A program made the position numbers and the translations under genes. A stretch of 64,000 nucleotides of DNA from Necropsobacter rosorum. Lineage in GTDB: Bacteria; Pseudomonadota; Gammaproteobacteria; Enterobacterales; Pasteurellaceae. The notes below the pieces were generated by a model. That model had not been told where the DNA came from and ran no database searches. It saw nothing but the letters and a program-made list of their open reading frames with translations. Where the stretch lies: the NCBI GenBank assembly GCA_000751835.1, contig CCMQ01000021.1, positions 1-64,000 of the forward strand. The letters are read 5' to 3'. Of this stretch, positions 17,881 through 26,562 are shown in pieces. The first letter of the stretch is position 1. The number at the start of each line of letters is the position of its first letter.

Positions 17881-19044
17881 ATGCGTGAAGCCGTGATTGT
17901 GTCTGCGGTACGAACTCCCGTAGGAAAAGCAAGAGGTGCGTTGGCTTCTGTTCCGGCCTGGGAATTGGGCAGATTAACGGTGCAAGAGGCGGTGAAACGG
18001 TCAGGCGTTGAGCCTAAGGAAATCGACGAAATCATTTTCGGTAACCTGCTGAATACGGATTGTGTCAATATGGCGCGTGTCGTCGGGTTAGCCGCCGGAT
18101 TGCCGATGACCGTTCCCGGCATTACTTTAAATCGTCAATGCGCCTCGGGTATTAACGCTATCGCCTATGCCGCCGCCTTAATTCAAGCGGGTTATGGCGA
18201 CATCATGGTTGCCGGTGGCGTAGAAAGCGATTCGACTCGTTGCTATATCATGGAAAAACCGACAACGGCATATCAGACCCGCCCGCCGGCATGGGTCGTA
18301 CCGATTTCGGCACCCAAAGCAATCGATATTCCGATGGGCATTACCGCGGAAAATTTAGCGCAAAAATATCATCTGACCAGAGAAGAATGCGATCAGTTTG
18401 CCGTGGATAGTCATAAAAAAGCAGCAACGGCCTGGCAACACGGTTACTTTGATCAACAAATCGTGCCGGTAACAGTTAAAAACCGCAAAGGTGATAGTGT
18501 AATCACCCGAGACGAAGCATTACGTCCGGATTGTAATTTGGAGACGCTGTCCAAATTACCGCCGGCGTTTACTGAACAAGGTATCGTCACGGCCGGAAAC
18601 AGCTCGCCGATGAGCGACGGTTCCGGTGCCGTTGTGGTGATGGAACGCAAAAAGGCAGAGGCCTTAGGATTAAAAATCTGGGCCAAAGTGGTGAGTTTTG
18701 CCGCTACCGGCGTTGATCCGTCAATTATGGGTATCGGTCCGGTCAGTGCGACACAAAAACTGCTGCGCAACCTGAAAATGTCGCTTGATGATATTGATTT
18801 AATCGAAATGAATGAGGCCTTCGCTGCACAATCTATCGCCTGTATCCGGGAATTGAATCTGGATACCGCCAAACTTAATGTCAACGGCGGCGCACTCGCG
18901 CTAGGTCATCCGCTAGCCGGAACGGGCGGTATTTTAGCCACAAAACTTGTTTATGAACTTGAACGCCAAAATTTAGGCACGGGGTTAATAACCTTCTGTG
19001 TCGGTGGCGGACAAGGCTTTGCCGCATTATTAGAACGGTTATAA
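17881..19044 (+). CDS. Thiolase (acetyl-CoA acyltransferase), first of two
   Basis: A 387-residue thiolase with the nucleophile cysteine in LNRQCASGINA (~89), the NEAFAAQ motif, the catalytic histidine in GGALALGHPLAGTG and the second cysteine in FCVGGGQG. It would split a 3-ketoacyl-CoA to acetyl-CoA. It differs from the second thiolase in this cluster (LNRQCASG against VNKVCGSG), so the two probably handle different chain lengths or substituents. It ends the first gene group; a strong terminator follows. Confidence 0.92.
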   Translation: MREAVIVSAVRTPVGKARGALASVPAWELGRLTVQEAVKRSGVEPKEIDEIIFGNLLNTDCVNMARVVGLAAGLPMTVPGITLNRQCASGINAIAYAAALIQAGYGDIMVAGGVESDSTRCYIMEKPTTAYQTRPPAWVVPISAPKAIDIPMGITAENLAQKYHLTREECDQFAVDSHKKAATAWQHGYFDQQIVPVTVKNRKGDSVITRDEALRPDCNLETLSKLPPAFTEQGIVTAGNSSPMSDGSGAVVVMERKKAEALGLKIWAKVVSFAATGVDPSIMGIGPVSATQKLLRNLKMSLDDIDLIEMNEAFAAQSIACIRELNLDTAKLNVNGGALALGHPLAGTGGILATKLVYELERQNLGTGLITFCVGGGQGFAALLERL

Positions 19045-19053
19045 AACGGAGAT

Positions 19054-19083
19054 AAAATAAGGCTTATAACTAAGCCTTATTTT
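19054..19083. terminator. Bidirectional terminator between thiolase and LysR gene
   Basis: AAAATAAGGCTTA and TAAGCCTTATTTT form a perfect 13-base stem with a four-base loop between convergent genes. There are A and T tracts at both ends. Confidence 0.85.
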
Positions 19084-19143
19084 GCCCCTATACAGTACGG
19101 TTCATATCACTTAAAAAGTCTGCAAAATATCACCGCACTTTTC

Positions 19144-20085
19144 TTATTCAGATGGGGAGAGTTGTTGATTTTGTGCTAATAATCGTTCAAATTCTTTAAC
19201 AAATTTCGGAATGCTTGAATTCGGGTTACGGGGATCCCAAATTAATTCCATAATATAATGATAATCTTCTTTAATATTAATTAACGTGCTGTTTGGCCCC
19301 AGTAATTTTGCTCTATGTTTTGGAATTAATAATACTACATCTTTATTAATCTCCAAATTAAAAGCACAGGTTTTTAAATTCGGGTATTCTTTATATAATT
19401 TAAAATCCAATCCCTGCATTAATAATACATCCGTACTAAAAATTTTGGAAAATAAAAACCGTTTAGGATCTTCACGAATAATTAAACAATTCTCCAGTTC
19501 CTTTAAAGAAATCGTTTCCTGCGCGGCCAGCTGATGATGTTTATTTACCGCTATACACAACGGGTCAGTCTGAAACGATAATCGGTTAAAATTAAATTTT
19601 TCTTTTAGCCATCGTCTGGTTGTGCGATTAAGAAAATTCGGGCGTAAAACAAATCCGACATCATATTCTCTTAATGATAAGAGATTTAATGCATCATCAA
19701 GTTCCGCGTCATGATAGGAAGTCGCTATATCAGGGTATTTTTGCTTAAAATTGCTCACCACGCCACTAAGCAGATGGCTAAATGCATCCCCCAAATAAAC
19801 GATGGATAATTTTAAACGACTTTTTCCGGTAAAACGATGAATTACTGCGATTGAATCATCATATTGCTGAAGAATTTTTTTAGCCTCAATAAATAAAACT
19901 TCTCCGGCACTGGTTAATGCCACTCGATGAGTATCGCGAATTAATAACTCGGTACCAATACTGGCTTCTAATTCTTTTATATGGCGACTTAATACCGGCT
20001 GAGTCATATATAATCGATTAGCGGCTTTAGTAAAATTGAGCATTTCGGCTAACGCGACAAATTCACGTAAAAGTTGCAGTTTCAT
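19144..20085 (-). CDS. LysR-family transcription regulator of the catabolic cluster
   Basis: A 313-residue regulator. Residues 1-60 form the winged helix-turn-helix (LREFVALAEMLNFTKAANRL, then TQPVLSRHIKELEASIG). The periplasmic-binding-protein-like effector domain starts near 90 (KLSIVYLGDAFSHLLSG). It lies between the two catabolic gene groups and is divergent from the crotonase-fold hydrolase gene, the usual place for a LysR activator of the neighbouring genes. Effector unknown; probably the pathway substrate or an intermediate. Confidence 0.9.
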   Translation of the reverse strand: MKLQLLREFVALAEMLNFTKAANRLYMTQPVLSRHIKELEASIGTELLIRDTHRVALTSAGEVLFIEAKKILQQYDDSIAVIHRFTGKSRLKLSIVYLGDAFSHLLSGVVSNFKQKYPDIATSYHDAELDDALNLLSLREYDVGFVLRPNFLNRTTRRWLKEKFNFNRLSFQTDPLCIAVNKHHQLAAQETISLKELENCLIIREDPKRFLFSKIFSTDVLLMQGLDFKLYKEYPNLKTCAFNLEINKDVVLLIPKHRAKLLGPNSTLINIKEDYHYIMELIWDPRNPNSSIPKFVKEFERLLAQNQQLSPSE

Positions 20086-20169
20086 AACATATATCCCCTT
20101 TCATTCATTTCATTTACTCTCACATTCTGTGAGAACCCATATGATTTTATTAAATATAAAGATTACGCT

Positions 20170-20201
20170 CTAATAATGATTAGTGATTATGCAATATTCA
20201 C
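20170..20201. promoter_or_regulatory. Candidate LysR binding region
   Basis: In the 247-base divergent spacer, CTAAT-AATG-ATTAG (20170-20183) overlaps GTGA-N11-TCAC (20183-20201). A T-N11-A-type dyad between a lysR gene and its divergent target is where such regulators usually bind. The rest of the spacer is AT-rich with no gene. Confidence 0.4.
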
Positions 20202-20332
20202 ATAATGAAAAAGATAAAAAGAATTTCAACCGAAAATGTACGCACGGTAATCTTTATGACAAGTCAGGATTATGATTGAGACCGTAAGTTCTGACGTGAA
20301 AGTTTAAATAAATGATGATTAAGGAGTCCGCT

Positions 20333-21328
20333 ATGACTATCAAAGCAAATTATGAATCAGATTATGATAAACGTAAAGAGATGTCTCACGAAGAGCTTGG
20401 TACGCTGCCACATATGACGTTTGAGGAATACTCAGAAAAATTAAAAGATTGTTTCATTATGAAGCGTAAGAACGGCATCCTTGAAGCCAGAATGCATACT
20501 AACGGCGGTCCTGTCCAGTGGGGGGCGCAGCTTCATCAAGGGTTACATTATTTCTTTGATTGGGCCGGCCGTGATCCGGATAACGAAGTAATTATTCTTG
20601 GCGGTATAGGCCCGGACACCTTTAAAGGTATCGGACGGGTAAACCAGGCCGGAGAATGGCAGCCTGCAACGGAATTTGCCTCCGATCCTGATGTGGCCTG
20701 GCGTATGTATAACTATCAATTTTACGACGGAACCAACGACATCGAAGGACAAATCTTTGATCTTGAAGTGCCGACTATCGGTGTTTGGGCCGGCGCAACA
20801 TTTCATTCCGATTTAGTTTTGTTTAGTGATATCACTTTAGCAACGGAAGACGCCTGGACAACCGAAATGCACTTCAGAACCAATATGGTTCCCGGAGACG
20901 GTGTTCAAATCGCATGGCGAGAACTCATGGGACGGAAACGTTTTGCGTATGCAGAATTAACCGGTGAAATTATTACCGCTCGAAAAGCACTGGCACTCGG
21001 CATGATAAATGAAATTTGTGAGGATACCGAAGCGGCATATAAACGGGCATGGGAAATTGCCGAATTGATCATGCATACCGGTACCCGCGTTACCCGCCGC
21101 ATTACCACTCAAATCCTCCGTCAGCCTTGGAAAGAAGATATTGCAAAAGAGTTGCGTACTTCCTTTGCGACAGAAATGTTCGTTACTGCAACCGAACATT
21201 CTCCGCATGAAGCCGACTACTGGGATCGGGCAAAAGAAGAAGCCTCATTAGTCCGAGCTGCTGAGAAAAAAGGTAAAGTCATCCGGCCACGAATCGACGG
21301 CGGTCAGGAAGAGGATGAAATCAAATAA
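20333..21328 (+). CDS. Crotonase-fold hydrolase resembling 6-oxocamphor hydrolase (beta-diketone hydrolase)
   Basis: A 331-residue crotonase-superfamily protein. From MTFEEYSEKL (28) to MINEIC (~229) it follows Rhodococcus 6-oxocamphor hydrolase, which opens a cyclic 1,3-diketone by a retro-Claisen reaction without CoA. Its active-site residues appear conserved: His158 (TFHSDL, for His122), His180 (TEMHF, for His145) and Asp189 (VPGDG, for Asp154). An ordinary enoyl-CoA hydratase would have two glutamates instead. Extra sequence at ~101-128 and a charged C-tail make it longer than the ~257-residue model. ATG at 20333 has AAGGAG upstream. The substrate is unknown. Confidence 0.72.
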   Translation: MTIKANYESDYDKRKEMSHEELGTLPHMTFEEYSEKLKDCFIMKRKNGILEARMHTNGGPVQWGAQLHQGLHYFFDWAGRDPDNEVIILGGIGPDTFKGIGRVNQAGEWQPATEFASDPDVAWRMYNYQFYDGTNDIEGQIFDLEVPTIGVWAGATFHSDLVLFSDITLATEDAWTTEMHFRTNMVPGDGVQIAWRELMGRKRFAYAELTGEIITARKALALGMINEICEDTEAAYKRAWEIAELIMHTGTRVTRRITTQILRQPWKEDIAKELRTSFATEMFVTATEHSPHEADYWDRAKEEASLVRAAEKKGKVIRPRIDGGQEEDEIK

Positions 21329-21347
21329 TTGTCATTAAATGCTATTC

Positions 21348-21390
21348 AAAGGGAGTTCTGTCATTAAGTTTAACGATAGCCTCCCTTTTT
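21348..21390 (+). terminator. Stem-loop between hydrolase and MFS genes
   Basis: AAAGGGAG (21348-21355) pairs with CTCCCTTT (21381-21388) across a 25-base loop and is followed by a T run. It may stop part of the transcription after the hydrolase gene or protect its mRNA. The MFS gene follows 56 bases later without another obvious strong promoter. Confidence 0.5.
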
Positions 21391-21444
21391 TATAACCGAT
21401 TTCCATCACATTGTACTTTTTAAGTCTCATTGGAGGAACTGAAG

Positions 21445-22707
21445 ATGAGTCATACCGAAAAACAACTTAATTTCGGAAAACATGGCTGGACAGTCATTAT
21501 TGTGCAAGCCTGTATGTTTTGGGTCGGTGCGGGTGTCACGACTCATGGTTTAAATTTAATCGTTCCCGGTCTGTCTGAATTTTATGGTTTGGATCGCAAT
21601 GAATTATTGTTTTTAGTCACCCCTGCGTCTTGGGCGGCGATCCCGGCGGCCCCCATCTGTGCCTGGCTATGCACCAAAAAAGGAAGTAAATTCACGACAT
21701 TGCTTTGTCTGGTTATCTGTGCAATTTGTTTCGGTTTACTCGGTTATGCCAGTACACTTACCACTTTTACCCTCTTATTTGCCGGCGTCAGTTTTTTCGG
21801 AACCGGTTATGCCTACATAGCCGGAACATCTTTAGTGGCCAACTGGTTTGTACGGAAACAAAGCCTGGCCCTGGGTTTTTGCACATTCGGGCAAACAACA
21901 TCAAGTGCGTTTTTCGTTCCGGTATTATCACTTTCATTTGCGTTATTTAACTTTAATCACGGTTTTTGGACGATATCCGCCATTATGCTGATTCTCTTTG
22001 TGATTGTGTTAACCTCAATAACGAACCGCCCGGAAGATATCGGACTATATCCCGACAATGAACCTTTAGATCAACAAATCACCTCTGCCGAAGAAGAAAT
22101 ACGTCTGTCCGAAAGCCTAACCACCAAAAAATTATTAAGTATGAAAGATGTTTGGTATATGGGGATCGCAACCGGGGCGGTTTACATTATGCTCGTCGGT
22201 ATCGTCAGTCAAATCGTGCCTCGTCTTATCGAACTTGGATTCGATCTTAATACAGCGATTTTTTATATGAGTGCCTCAGCCTTAATCGGAACAATAGGAG
22301 CCTACGCCTGGGGTTGGCTAAATCACCGTATAGGCATTAAACCTGCATTTCTTATCTACAATCTATGGTGGATGATTGCTATTTTTCTCAATATCTTTTC
22401 ATCTGAAATCGCATTATTCATCTCATTGGGGATGATTGGGCTGGCCTTACCCGGCGCAACCAATTACAGCACCGCATTTATCGCAACAAAATTCCCACGC
22501 TCTTCCTATGTCAAAGCCTTAGGTATCATTCATCCGATTCAATCCATTATTCGTTGCTGCGCTTTTTCTGTTCTCGCTTTCGGGCTTGCCTATCTCGGAG
22601 GATTCAGAGGCGCCTATATGCTGCTTATCGGCATCGGTTTCATTTCATTTCTTTTAATCTGGGCCACTAATCTGACCCCTGTTCAAAATAATCAAAACCA
22701 GAATTAA
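21445..22707 (+). CDS. MFS transporter of the catabolic cluster
   Basis: A 420-residue carrier with about 12 hydrophobic helices and a central hydrophilic loop near 200-225 (DNEPLDQQITSAEEEIR). The overall pattern (VPGLSEFYGLDRNELLFL, GTGYAYIAGTSLVANWFVRK) resembles the oxalate/formate-antiporter-like branch, which carries organic anions. Start ATG at 21445 has GGAGGA seven bases upstream; the in-frame TTG at 21430 overlaps that site. It probably imports the substrate of the cluster; the compound cannot be told from sequence. Confidence 0.85.
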   Translation: MSHTEKQLNFGKHGWTVIIVQACMFWVGAGVTTHGLNLIVPGLSEFYGLDRNELLFLVTPASWAAIPAAPICAWLCTKKGSKFTTLLCLVICAICFGLLGYASTLTTFTLLFAGVSFFGTGYAYIAGTSLVANWFVRKQSLALGFCTFGQTTSSAFFVPVLSLSFALFNFNHGFWTISAIMLILFVIVLTSITNRPEDIGLYPDNEPLDQQITSAEEEIRLSESLTTKKLLSMKDVWYMGIATGAVYIMLVGIVSQIVPRLIELGFDLNTAIFYMSASALIGTIGAYAWGWLNHRIGIKPAFLIYNLWWMIAIFLNIFSSEIALFISLGMIGLALPGATNYSTAFIATKFPRSSYVKALGIIHPIQSIIRCCAFSVLAFGLAYLGGFRGAYMLLIGIGFISFLLIWATNLTPVQNNQNQN

Positions 22708-22717
22708 GGAGTTTACT

Positions 22718-23464
22718 ATGAAATTACAAAATAAAGTTGCCATCGTAACCGGAGCCAGTTCAGGTATAGGGGCTACCACAGCAGAATTATTCGCAGCGCA
22801 GGGTGCATCCGTCGTTATGGTTGCCCGTCGTCAAAATAAATTAACTCAGATAGCGGAAAAAATCCGCAAGACCGGCGGCAATGTCAAGGTCATTCCGGCA
22901 GATGTCAGCCGCGAAGATGAATGCCAACGGGTCGTATCCGAAACATTCGACGCATTCGGTCACTTAGATATCTTAGTGAATAATGCAGGTATTGCCGATA
23001 AACATATGCCAATTACAAAATGTTCTACCGAGTGGTGGAATGAAGTGATCCTGGTTGATCAAACCTCCGTATTTTATCTTACCAAAGCGGCACTGATGAA
23101 AATGACGAACGGTTCAATTGTGAATATTTCCTCTATTGGCGGTGTATTCGGTTCCGCCGGTATTGCGTATTCCGCCGCTAAAAGTGCGGTTATCGGAATG
23201 ACGAAAAATATCGCCATGCAATATGCCGGCAAAGGAATACGCTGCAATGCCGTATGTCCCGGACCGACGCCGACTGAATTAAATACACCGGAAAAGTTGG
23301 CTACCTTTGATGAATTCGCCGCACAATGCGCCAAACATATGAATATGGGATTGCCGCACACAACAACAGAACAACAGGCTCAAGCGATATTATTTTTTGC
23401 TTCCGATGAATCCTCAGGCATAACCGGACAAATTCTGGTTGTGGATAACGGTATTACATTATAG
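22718..23464 (+). CDS. Short-chain dehydrogenase/reductase
   Basis: A 248-residue classical SDR: cofactor motif TGASSGIG (12-19), NNAG near 88, the serine-tyrosine-lysine set in NISSIGG and YSAAKSA, and PGPTPTEL after it. RRQNK after the second strand hints at NADP(H), though this is weak. It is ten bases after the MFS gene with AAGGAG before the start. In the proposed pathway it would oxidise or reduce a hydroxyl/keto group, either on the ring before opening or on the opened acid. FabG-like annotation would be too generic. Confidence 0.85.
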   Translation: MKLQNKVAIVTGASSGIGATTAELFAAQGASVVMVARRQNKLTQIAEKIRKTGGNVKVIPADVSREDECQRVVSETFDAFGHLDILVNNAGIADKHMPITKCSTEWWNEVILVDQTSVFYLTKAALMKMTNGSIVNISSIGGVFGSAGIAYSAAKSAVIGMTKNIAMQYAGKGIRCNAVCPGPTPTELNTPEKLATFDEFAAQCAKHMNMGLPHTTTEQQAQAILFFASDESSGITGQILVVDNGITL

Positions 23465-23475
23465 GGGATGTTAAT

Positions 23476-24657
23476 ATGAAAGAAGTTGTTATTGTTTCCG
23501 CGACAAGAACACCGATCGGGAGTTTCGGCGGCTGCTTTAAAGAGATGAGTGCGGTAGATTTAGGCAAATGTGCCGTTATTGAAGCCATTAAAAGAGCGGG
23601 ACTATCCCCTACTGACATAGACGAAGTCATTTTAGGTAATACCCTGTCTGCCGGGCTTGGGCAAAATATAGCAAGACAAATCGCTATCTCAGCAGGAATC
23701 CCCGAACAAACTCCGGCCTTTACGGTTAATAAAGTATGTGGTTCAGGGCTGAAATCCGTCGTACTGGGCGCGCAGGCAATTTGCTGTGATGATGCAGATA
23801 TCGTCGTTGTCGGCGGAAGCGAAAGTATGAGTAATGCCGCTTATGCGCTCCCACATATTCGTTGGGGAACCAAAATGGGCGACAGTAAACTGATTGATAC
23901 AATGATAAAAGACGGGTTAACCGACGCTTTTTCACATGTCCATATGGGAATAACAGCGGAAAATCTGGCCGAGCAGTTTGGTTTCAGTCGCCAAGAATTG
24001 GACGAATTTGCGCTGCAAAGCCAGCAGCGTGCAGAAAAAGCCCAGAAAGCAGGCCGCTTCAATGATGAAATCATCCCCGTAGAAGTCAAAACCAAAAAAT
24101 CAACGATGCTGATCTCCGCAGATGAACATATCAGACAGGGTTCAACTCTCGAAGGACTGGCTAAGCTTGCCCCGGCGTTTAAAAAAGACGGTGTAGTTAC
24201 GGCGGGTAATTCATCGGGTCTCAACGACGGTGCGGCTGCACTAGTATTAATGAGCAAAGAGAAAGCTGCGCAATTAAAACTCACACCGCTGGCAACGATC
24301 AAATCTTGGGCCTGCGCCGGTGTAAATCCCCAAATAATGGGTTATGGCCCGGTGCCTGCAACACAAAAAGCATTGAAAAAAATTCACTTATCTATTGCGG
24401 ATCTGGATTTAATCGAAGCAAACGAAGCCTTTGCCGCACAAGCGTTAACCGTAATAAAAGAGTTAGGTTTAGATCCGAATAAAACGAATATAAATGGCGG
24501 CGCAATTGCACTAGGTCATCCTATCGGCGCATCCGGAGCAAGAATTCTGGTCAGCCTACTTTATGAAATGAAAAGAAAAAACGCCCGATACGGTTTGGCG
24601 ACACTCTGTGTCGGCGGCGGTCAGGGCGTTTCGCTTATTGTGGCGAAAAACAGCTGA
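23476..24657 (+). CDS. AtoB-like acetoacetyl-CoA thiolase, second of two
   Basis: A 393-residue thiolase of the biosynthetic/AtoB type. The nucleophile is in [12 protein letters not shown] (~88), with [23 protein letters not shown] and the final LCVGGGQG. Length and motifs fit acetyl-CoA C-acetyltransferase, splitting acetoacetyl-CoA to two acetyl-CoA. It follows the SDR gene by 11 bases and closes the second gene group. With the BKACE enzyme and CoA-transferase it explains how acetoacetate would reach central metabolism. Confidence 0.93.
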   Translation: MKEVVIVSATRTPIGSFGGCFKEMSAVDLGKCAVIEAIKRAGLSPTDIDEVILGNTLSAGLGQNIARQIAISAGIPEQTPAFTVNKVCGSGLKSVVLGAQAICCDDADIVVVGGSESMSNAAYALPHIRWGTKMGDSKLIDTMIKDGLTDAFSHVHMGITAENLAEQFGFSRQELDEFALQSQQRAEKAQKAGRFNDEIIPVEVKTKKSTMLISADEHIRQGSTLEGLAKLAPAFKKDGVVTAGNSSGLNDGAAALVLMSKEKAAQLKLTPLATIKSWACAGVNPQIMGYGPVPATQKALKKIHLSIADLDLIEANEAFAAQALTVIKELGLDPNKTNINGGAIALGHPIGASGARILVSLLYEMKRKNARYGLATLCVGGGQGVSLIVAKNS

Positions 24658-24690
24658 TATTTGTGCATTTATTACGCTGTTGCCTTTATC

Positions 24691-25482
24691 CTATTGTGCC
24701 TGTGGAACGGTCAATTCCGGTTCTGCAGGTTTTTCAACGTCAGCGAATTGTTTGCCTTGGTTGGCCTGAATGAGGGTTTCGGTCTGATTGGCCAGTTGGG
24801 TCAGGTGCATGTTTTCATAAGCCGCTTTCATTAACGGTAACGCATCGTGTGTGGCCTGAGTGTCAGGGTATTGCTGCAGCATGCCGACCACACGGTTGGC
24901 AACGGCGACGTGCGCATTGCGTTTGGCGTAGAATTTGGCGATCGCCAGTTCATGACGGGCGAGGCTAGCTTTGATGTAGGCCATGCGTGCAACGGCGTCC
25001 GGCGCATAGGCGCTGTTCGGATAATGCTGAACTAAGGCTTGAAAATTGGCAAATGCCGCTTTGATTGAGGTACTTTCGCGGGTGGCGCGATCGACACCGA
25101 AGAAATCCTGGAAGAAATTCTCCCCTGAGGCGAAATTGGTTAAGCCCGCCATATACAGAACATAATCAAGATGCTGACTATTCGGATATTGCTGAATGAA
25201 ACGATCCGCCGCCACCAGCGCTTTGGTGTAATCCTGCGATTTATAATACGCGTAAATCAGATTAAGCTGGGTCTGTTCGCCGTAACCCATGCCCGGATAA
25301 CGGTTTTTTACCGCTTCCAGATAGCGGATTGCCTGAGAATAATTGCCGTCTTGTAAATAGGTCTGGCTTTTCGCGTAAAGCTCCTGTTCGGTGCCGTCCT
25401 CCACCTCTTTTTTTGACCCGGAACAGGCGGCGACAGCCAGTGCGGTTAATGCGACGAGAGTGAAATTTTTTAATTTACGCAT
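24691..25482 (-). CDS. bamD: BamD, outer-membrane assembly lipoprotein
   Basis: A 263-residue lipoprotein (ComL/YfiO). The signal peptide ends in the lipobox VAAC, and TPR-like repeats follow (ELYAKSQTYLQDGNYSQAIR, ALVAADRFIQQYPNSQHLDY). It is an essential partner of BamA in inserting beta-barrel proteins into the outer membrane. ATG at 25482 has AGGATT upstream; an upstream in-frame ATG would put a non-signal extension before the lipoprotein signal. Divergent from rluD, as in many gamma-proteobacteria. Confidence 0.95.
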   Translation of the reverse strand: MRKLKNFTLVALTALAVAACSGSKKEVEDGTEQELYAKSQTYLQDGNYSQAIRYLEAVKNRYPGMGYGEQTQLNLIYAYYKSQDYTKALVAADRFIQQYPNSQHLDYVLYMAGLTNFASGENFFQDFFGVDRATRESTSIKAAFANFQALVQHYPNSAYAPDAVARMAYIKASLARHELAIAKFYAKRNAHVAVANRVVGMLQQYPDTQATHDALPLMKAAYENMHLTQLANQTETLIQANQGKQFADVEKPAEPELTVPQAQ

Positions 25483-25586
25483 AGTAATCCTTTTTTTACG
25501 AGCAATAATAAATGAGTTACAATAATCCGGTATTTTATAGAACATCGCTGAATAAGCAAACTATTAACTGACGGATTTTTTTATTT

Positions 25587-26561
25587 ATGGCACAAATCAC
25601 GTTGTCGGCCGAAGTTCAGCCGCAGCAAATGGGACAACGCTTAGACCAGACATTGGCGGAAATGTTCCCGGATTATTCGCGTTCACGGTTAAAAGCGCGG
25701 ATTGAAAATAATGCGGTTTTGGTGAACGGTGAAATCATCAATGTGCCGCGCAGCAAAGTCTATGGCGGAGAGCAAATTGAGGTGCGGATTGAGGCGGACG
25801 ATGACACCCGCTTTGAAGCGGAGAATCTGCCGCTGAATATCGTTTATGAAGACGAACATATTTTAGTGCTCAACAAACCGAAAGCATTGGTGGTGCACCC
25901 CGGCGCGGGAAACCCGAAAGGCACCGTTTTAAACGCGCTGCTGTATCATTATCCGTCGATTGCCGAAGTGCCGCGCGCCGGCATTGTCCACCGTCTGGAT
26001 AAAGACACCACGGGCTTGATGGTGGTGGCAAAAACCATTCCGGCGCAGACCAAACTGGTGCGCGATTTGCAAAAACGGAAAATCACCCGCGAATACGAAG
26101 CGGTCGCATACGGCATAATGACCCAAGGCGGCAGCGTGGATGAGCCGATGGCGCGGCATCCGACCAAACGCACGCAAATGGCGGTGCATCCGCTCGGCAA
26201 GCCCGCCGTTACGCATTACCGGATTATGGAACGCTTCCGCAATTATACCCGCCTGCGGCTGCGTCTGGAGACCGGGCGAACCCATCAGATCCGCGTGCAT
26301 ATGGCGCATATTGCGCATCCGTTGCTGGGCGATCAAACTTACGGCGGGCGTCCCCGTCCGCCGAAAAATGCCAGCGACGCGTTTTTAAGCGTACTGCGCG
26401 ACTTTAAACGTCAGGCGCTGCATGCCGTGATGCTGCGCCTGAACCATCCCGTCAGCGGTGAATTAATGGAATGGCATGCGCCGCTGCCGGATGATTTCGT
26501 ACAGCTGATCGAGGCGTTGAAAGCGGATTATCTGGCGCATAAAGATGAACTGGATTATTGA
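25587..26561 (+). CDS. rluD: RluD, 23S rRNA pseudouridine synthase
   Basis: A 324-residue enzyme that makes pseudouridines 1911, 1915 and 1917 in helix 69 of 23S rRNA. An S4-like RNA-binding domain (~17-75, RLDQTLAEMFPDYSRSRLKA) precedes the catalytic domain with the aspartate motif GIVHRLDKDTTGLMVVAK. GRTHQIRVHMAH and HPLLGDQTYGG are also present. Length agrees with E. coli RluD (326). Confidence 0.97.
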   Translation: MAQITLSAEVQPQQMGQRLDQTLAEMFPDYSRSRLKARIENNAVLVNGEIINVPRSKVYGGEQIEVRIEADDDTRFEAENLPLNIVYEDEHILVLNKPKALVVHPGAGNPKGTVLNALLYHYPSIAEVPRAGIVHRLDKDTTGLMVVAKTIPAQTKLVRDLQKRKITREYEAVAYGIMTQGGSVDEPMARHPTKRTQMAVHPLGKPAVTHYRIMERFRNYTRLRLRLETGRTHQIRVHMAHIAHPLLGDQTYGGRPRPPKNASDAFLSVLRDFKRQALHAVMLRLNHPVSGELMEWHAPLPDDFVQLIEALKADYLAHKDELDY

Positions 26562-26562
26562 T

